From positions 163,762-227,761 of the forward strand of contig NZ_JAWDIE010000003.1 in the NCBI RefSeq assembly GCF_037688875.1: DNA of 64,000 nt, read 5' to 3'. The DNA comes from Amphibiibacter pelophylacis (lineage in GTDB: Bacteria; Pseudomonadota; Gammaproteobacteria; Burkholderiales; Burkholderiaceae_C). The position numbers were made by a program, and so were the translations under genes. Shown here in pieces: positions 62,612 through 64,000 of this stretch. The notes beneath the pieces were generated by a model. It saw only the letters and a program-made list of their open reading frames with translations. It did no database searches and was not told the DNA's origin. Position 1 is the first letter of the stretch. Every line of letters starts with the position of its first letter.

Positions 62612-64000
62612 ATGACGCCACCCCCTACAGCCGCTGCGCCCCTGCACGAACTCCTGACCCACACCAGCCTGGCCCTGGCCGGGGTTGAGCGCGGACGATC
62701 GCTGTCGCGCGAACTGGCCCGCACCGGCGCCGAAAGCCCTGCCGCGCGCGCAGGCAGCCTGGCGCTGGCCAGCCACGCCCTGCGCCACTGGCCGCTGCTG
62801 CTGTCCCTGCGCCAGCACCTGCTGCGCCGCCCGCCCAGCCCCGATCTGGGCGCGCTGATCGCGGCTGCGCTGGCGCTGCTGCTGCCCGCAGGTGCGGTGG
62901 CCACCGGCAGCCAGCGCCCCAGCTACGACGCACACACCGTGGTCAACGAGGCCGTGCAGGCCGCGAAGGCGCTGGCGCGCAAGCCCGCGCTGGTGCAGCC
63001 CGGCGCCAGCCTGGTCAACGCCGTGCTGCGCCGCTTCCTGCGCGAACAGGACGCGCTGCTGGCTCAGGCGCTCGCCAAACCCGAAAGCCGTCACGGCCAT
63101 CCCGCATGGTGGCTGAAACAGCTGCAGCGGGACTGGCCGCAGCAGTGGGAAGACATGGCGCGCGAAGGGCTGGCCCACCCGCCCTTCACCCTGCGCGCCC
63201 ATGCCGCGCGGCTGACCCCGCCGCAGGCGCTGCAAAAGCTTGAGCAGGCCGACCTGCCCGCCCGCCTGAACCGGGATTTGGCCCTGACGCTGGCCAGCGC
63301 CGTGCCCGTGCAGCGGCTGCCGAGCTTCGATCAAGGCGATCTGTCGGTGCAGGATCTGGCCGCGCAGTGGGGCGCCTGGCTGACGGTGTGCGCCAGCCCC
63401 CCGCTGAATGGCGTGGGTGCTGTCAGCGATCTGCCACCCGGCGCCCGCATCCTGGACGCCTGCGCCGCGCCGGGGGGCAAGACCCTGCACCTGATGGAGC
63501 TGGGCGAACACCTCACCCCCGCCGGATCGCCGCCCTGGCAGATCACCGCACTGGACCGCGATCCGCAGCGCCTGGCGCGCATCGAGGACAACCTGGCGCG
63601 AAGCACGGCCGGTGCGGCGCCCGCTGCAGCCCGCCCCGAACTGATCCTGCGCTGCGCCGATGCCGCCGACACCGCCGCCTGGTGGGACGGCCAGCCCTTC
63701 GACGCCATCCTGCTGGACGCCCCCTGCAGCGGCTCGGGCGTGGTGCGCCGCCACCCCGACATCCTGGCCCTGCGGCACAGCAGCGACATCGCCACGCTGC
63801 ACGATCAGCAGCAGCGTCTTTTGCACGCGCTGTGGCCACTTCTGAAGCCAGGCGGGCGTTTGATTTACGCCACGTGTTCGGTTTTCCGGGATGAAGGTGA
63901 GCACAGCATCCGGCATTTTGCGCAAGAATGGGTCCGCCACCAGCCGTCCAGCGCGCCCATCACCGATCTGGACGGTCACCCCTGGCTGGGCCACCACGTG
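62612..64000 (+). CDS. rsmB: 16S rRNA (cytosine967-C5)-methyltransferase RsmB (3' truncated by window end)
   Basis: The frame runs from the ATG at 62612 to the last base without a stop, 463 codons. The N-terminal NusB-like domain covers about residues 10-140 (VNAVLRRFLRE near 132). The methyltransferase domain has the SAM loop ILDACAAPGGKTLHL near residue 278. The catalytic motif DAPCSGSGVVRRHPD is near residue 370, and the second cysteine motif YATCSVFRDEGE near 420. Only a few residues of the usual C-terminus should be missing. It diverges from folE. Confidence 0.93.
   Translation, partial: MTPPPTAAAPLHELLTHTSLALAGVERGRSLSRELARTGAESPAARAGSLALASHALRHWPLLLSLRQHLLRRPPSPDLGALIAAALALLLPAGAVATGSQRPSYDAHTVVNEAVQAAKALARKPALVQPGASLVNAVLRRFLREQDALLAQALAKPESRHGHPAWWLKQLQRDWPQQWEDMAREGLAHPPFTLRAHAARLTPPQALQKLEQADLPARLNRDLALTLASAVPVQRLPSFDQGDLSVQDLAAQWGAWLTVCASPPLNGVGAVSDLPPGARILDACAAPGGKTLHLMELGEHLTPAGSPPWQITALDRDPQRLARIEDNLARSTAGAAPAAARPELILRCADAADTAAWWDGQPFDAILLDAPCSGSGVVRRHPDILALRHSSDIATLHDQQQRLLHALWPLLKPGGRLIYATCSVFRDEGEHSIRHFAQEWVRHQPSSAPITDLDGHPWLGHHV

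Noticed and set aside
62393..63997. 534-codon open frame on the - strand
   Set aside because: It is antisense to folE and rsmB, and the rsmB methyltransferase motifs on the + strand are unambiguous.

Overview
This is a high-GC chromosomal window from a betaproteobacterium of the order Burkholderiales, most likely family Comamonadaceae. The supporting signs are a two-enzyme cyanophycin synthetase locus with a DUF1854 partner, an alanine/lysine-rich N-terminal extension on RpoD, a Bug/TctC-type binding domain, the rsfS-rlmH-maf cluster, and dense operons joined by 4-base ATGA/GTGA overlaps. No rRNA, tRNA or CRISPR array was seen.

Layout. 0-5 kb: flagellar fliF-fliG-fliH-fliI (+ strand; fliF begins at the window edge, no fliJ follows). 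5-17 kb: housekeeping genes: rng, a secreted Lys/His-rich protein, a UbiH-like monooxygenase with corA, cysE, thyA, a membrane protein with a degenerate GGDEF domain, a di-haem peroxidase, a NanM-like kelch protein, and maf-rlmH-rsfS. 17-25 kb: a polyamine uptake and breakdown block on the - strand (PuuA-like ligase, class III aminotransferase, thioesterase, PotFGHI). 25-31 kb: a chalcone-isomerase-like secreted protein, the PqiABC lipid-transport system and a DUF2254 membrane protein.

31-47 kb: an accessory region. Two integron gene-cassette arrays face each other. Array 1 (30.9-33.6 kb, + strand) and array 2 (44.8-47.25 kb, - strand) contain attC sites with GTTRRRY-type core sites. Each is headed by a related leader of about 84 bp that resembles an attI site. 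The leaders lie in inverted orientation about 16.5 kb apart, and no integrase gene is present. Array 2 carries a SEFIR/TIR-like protein and a trypsin-like protease, both plausible phage-defence cargo. Between the arrays lie phnA, a LysR regulator, pncC, and the cyanophycin locus (cphA, a second synthetase with a dead ligase domain, an ABC exporter and a DUF1854 protein).

47.5-52.7 kb: hslR, hemH, a nucleotidyl cyclase-FHA protein and rpoD. 53-62 kb: a catabolic operon of slightly lower GC with a divergent LysR regulator. It encodes a DctA transporter, a MaoC-type hydratase, a CaiB-type CoA-transferase, a CitE-type lyase, a fumarase/PcaB-superfamily lyase, and a PrpF/GalD-family isomerase fused to a Bug binding domain that lacks a signal peptide. 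The middle three match the known itaconate route (CoA-transferase, itaconyl-CoA hydratase, citramalyl-CoA lyase). The last two belong to the same superfamilies as the fungal aconitate isomerase and trans-aconitate decarboxylase that make itaconate. I therefore propose an aconitate-to-itaconate-to-acetyl-CoA-plus-pyruvate pathway; this is inference. The window closes with folE and a 3'-truncated rsmB.
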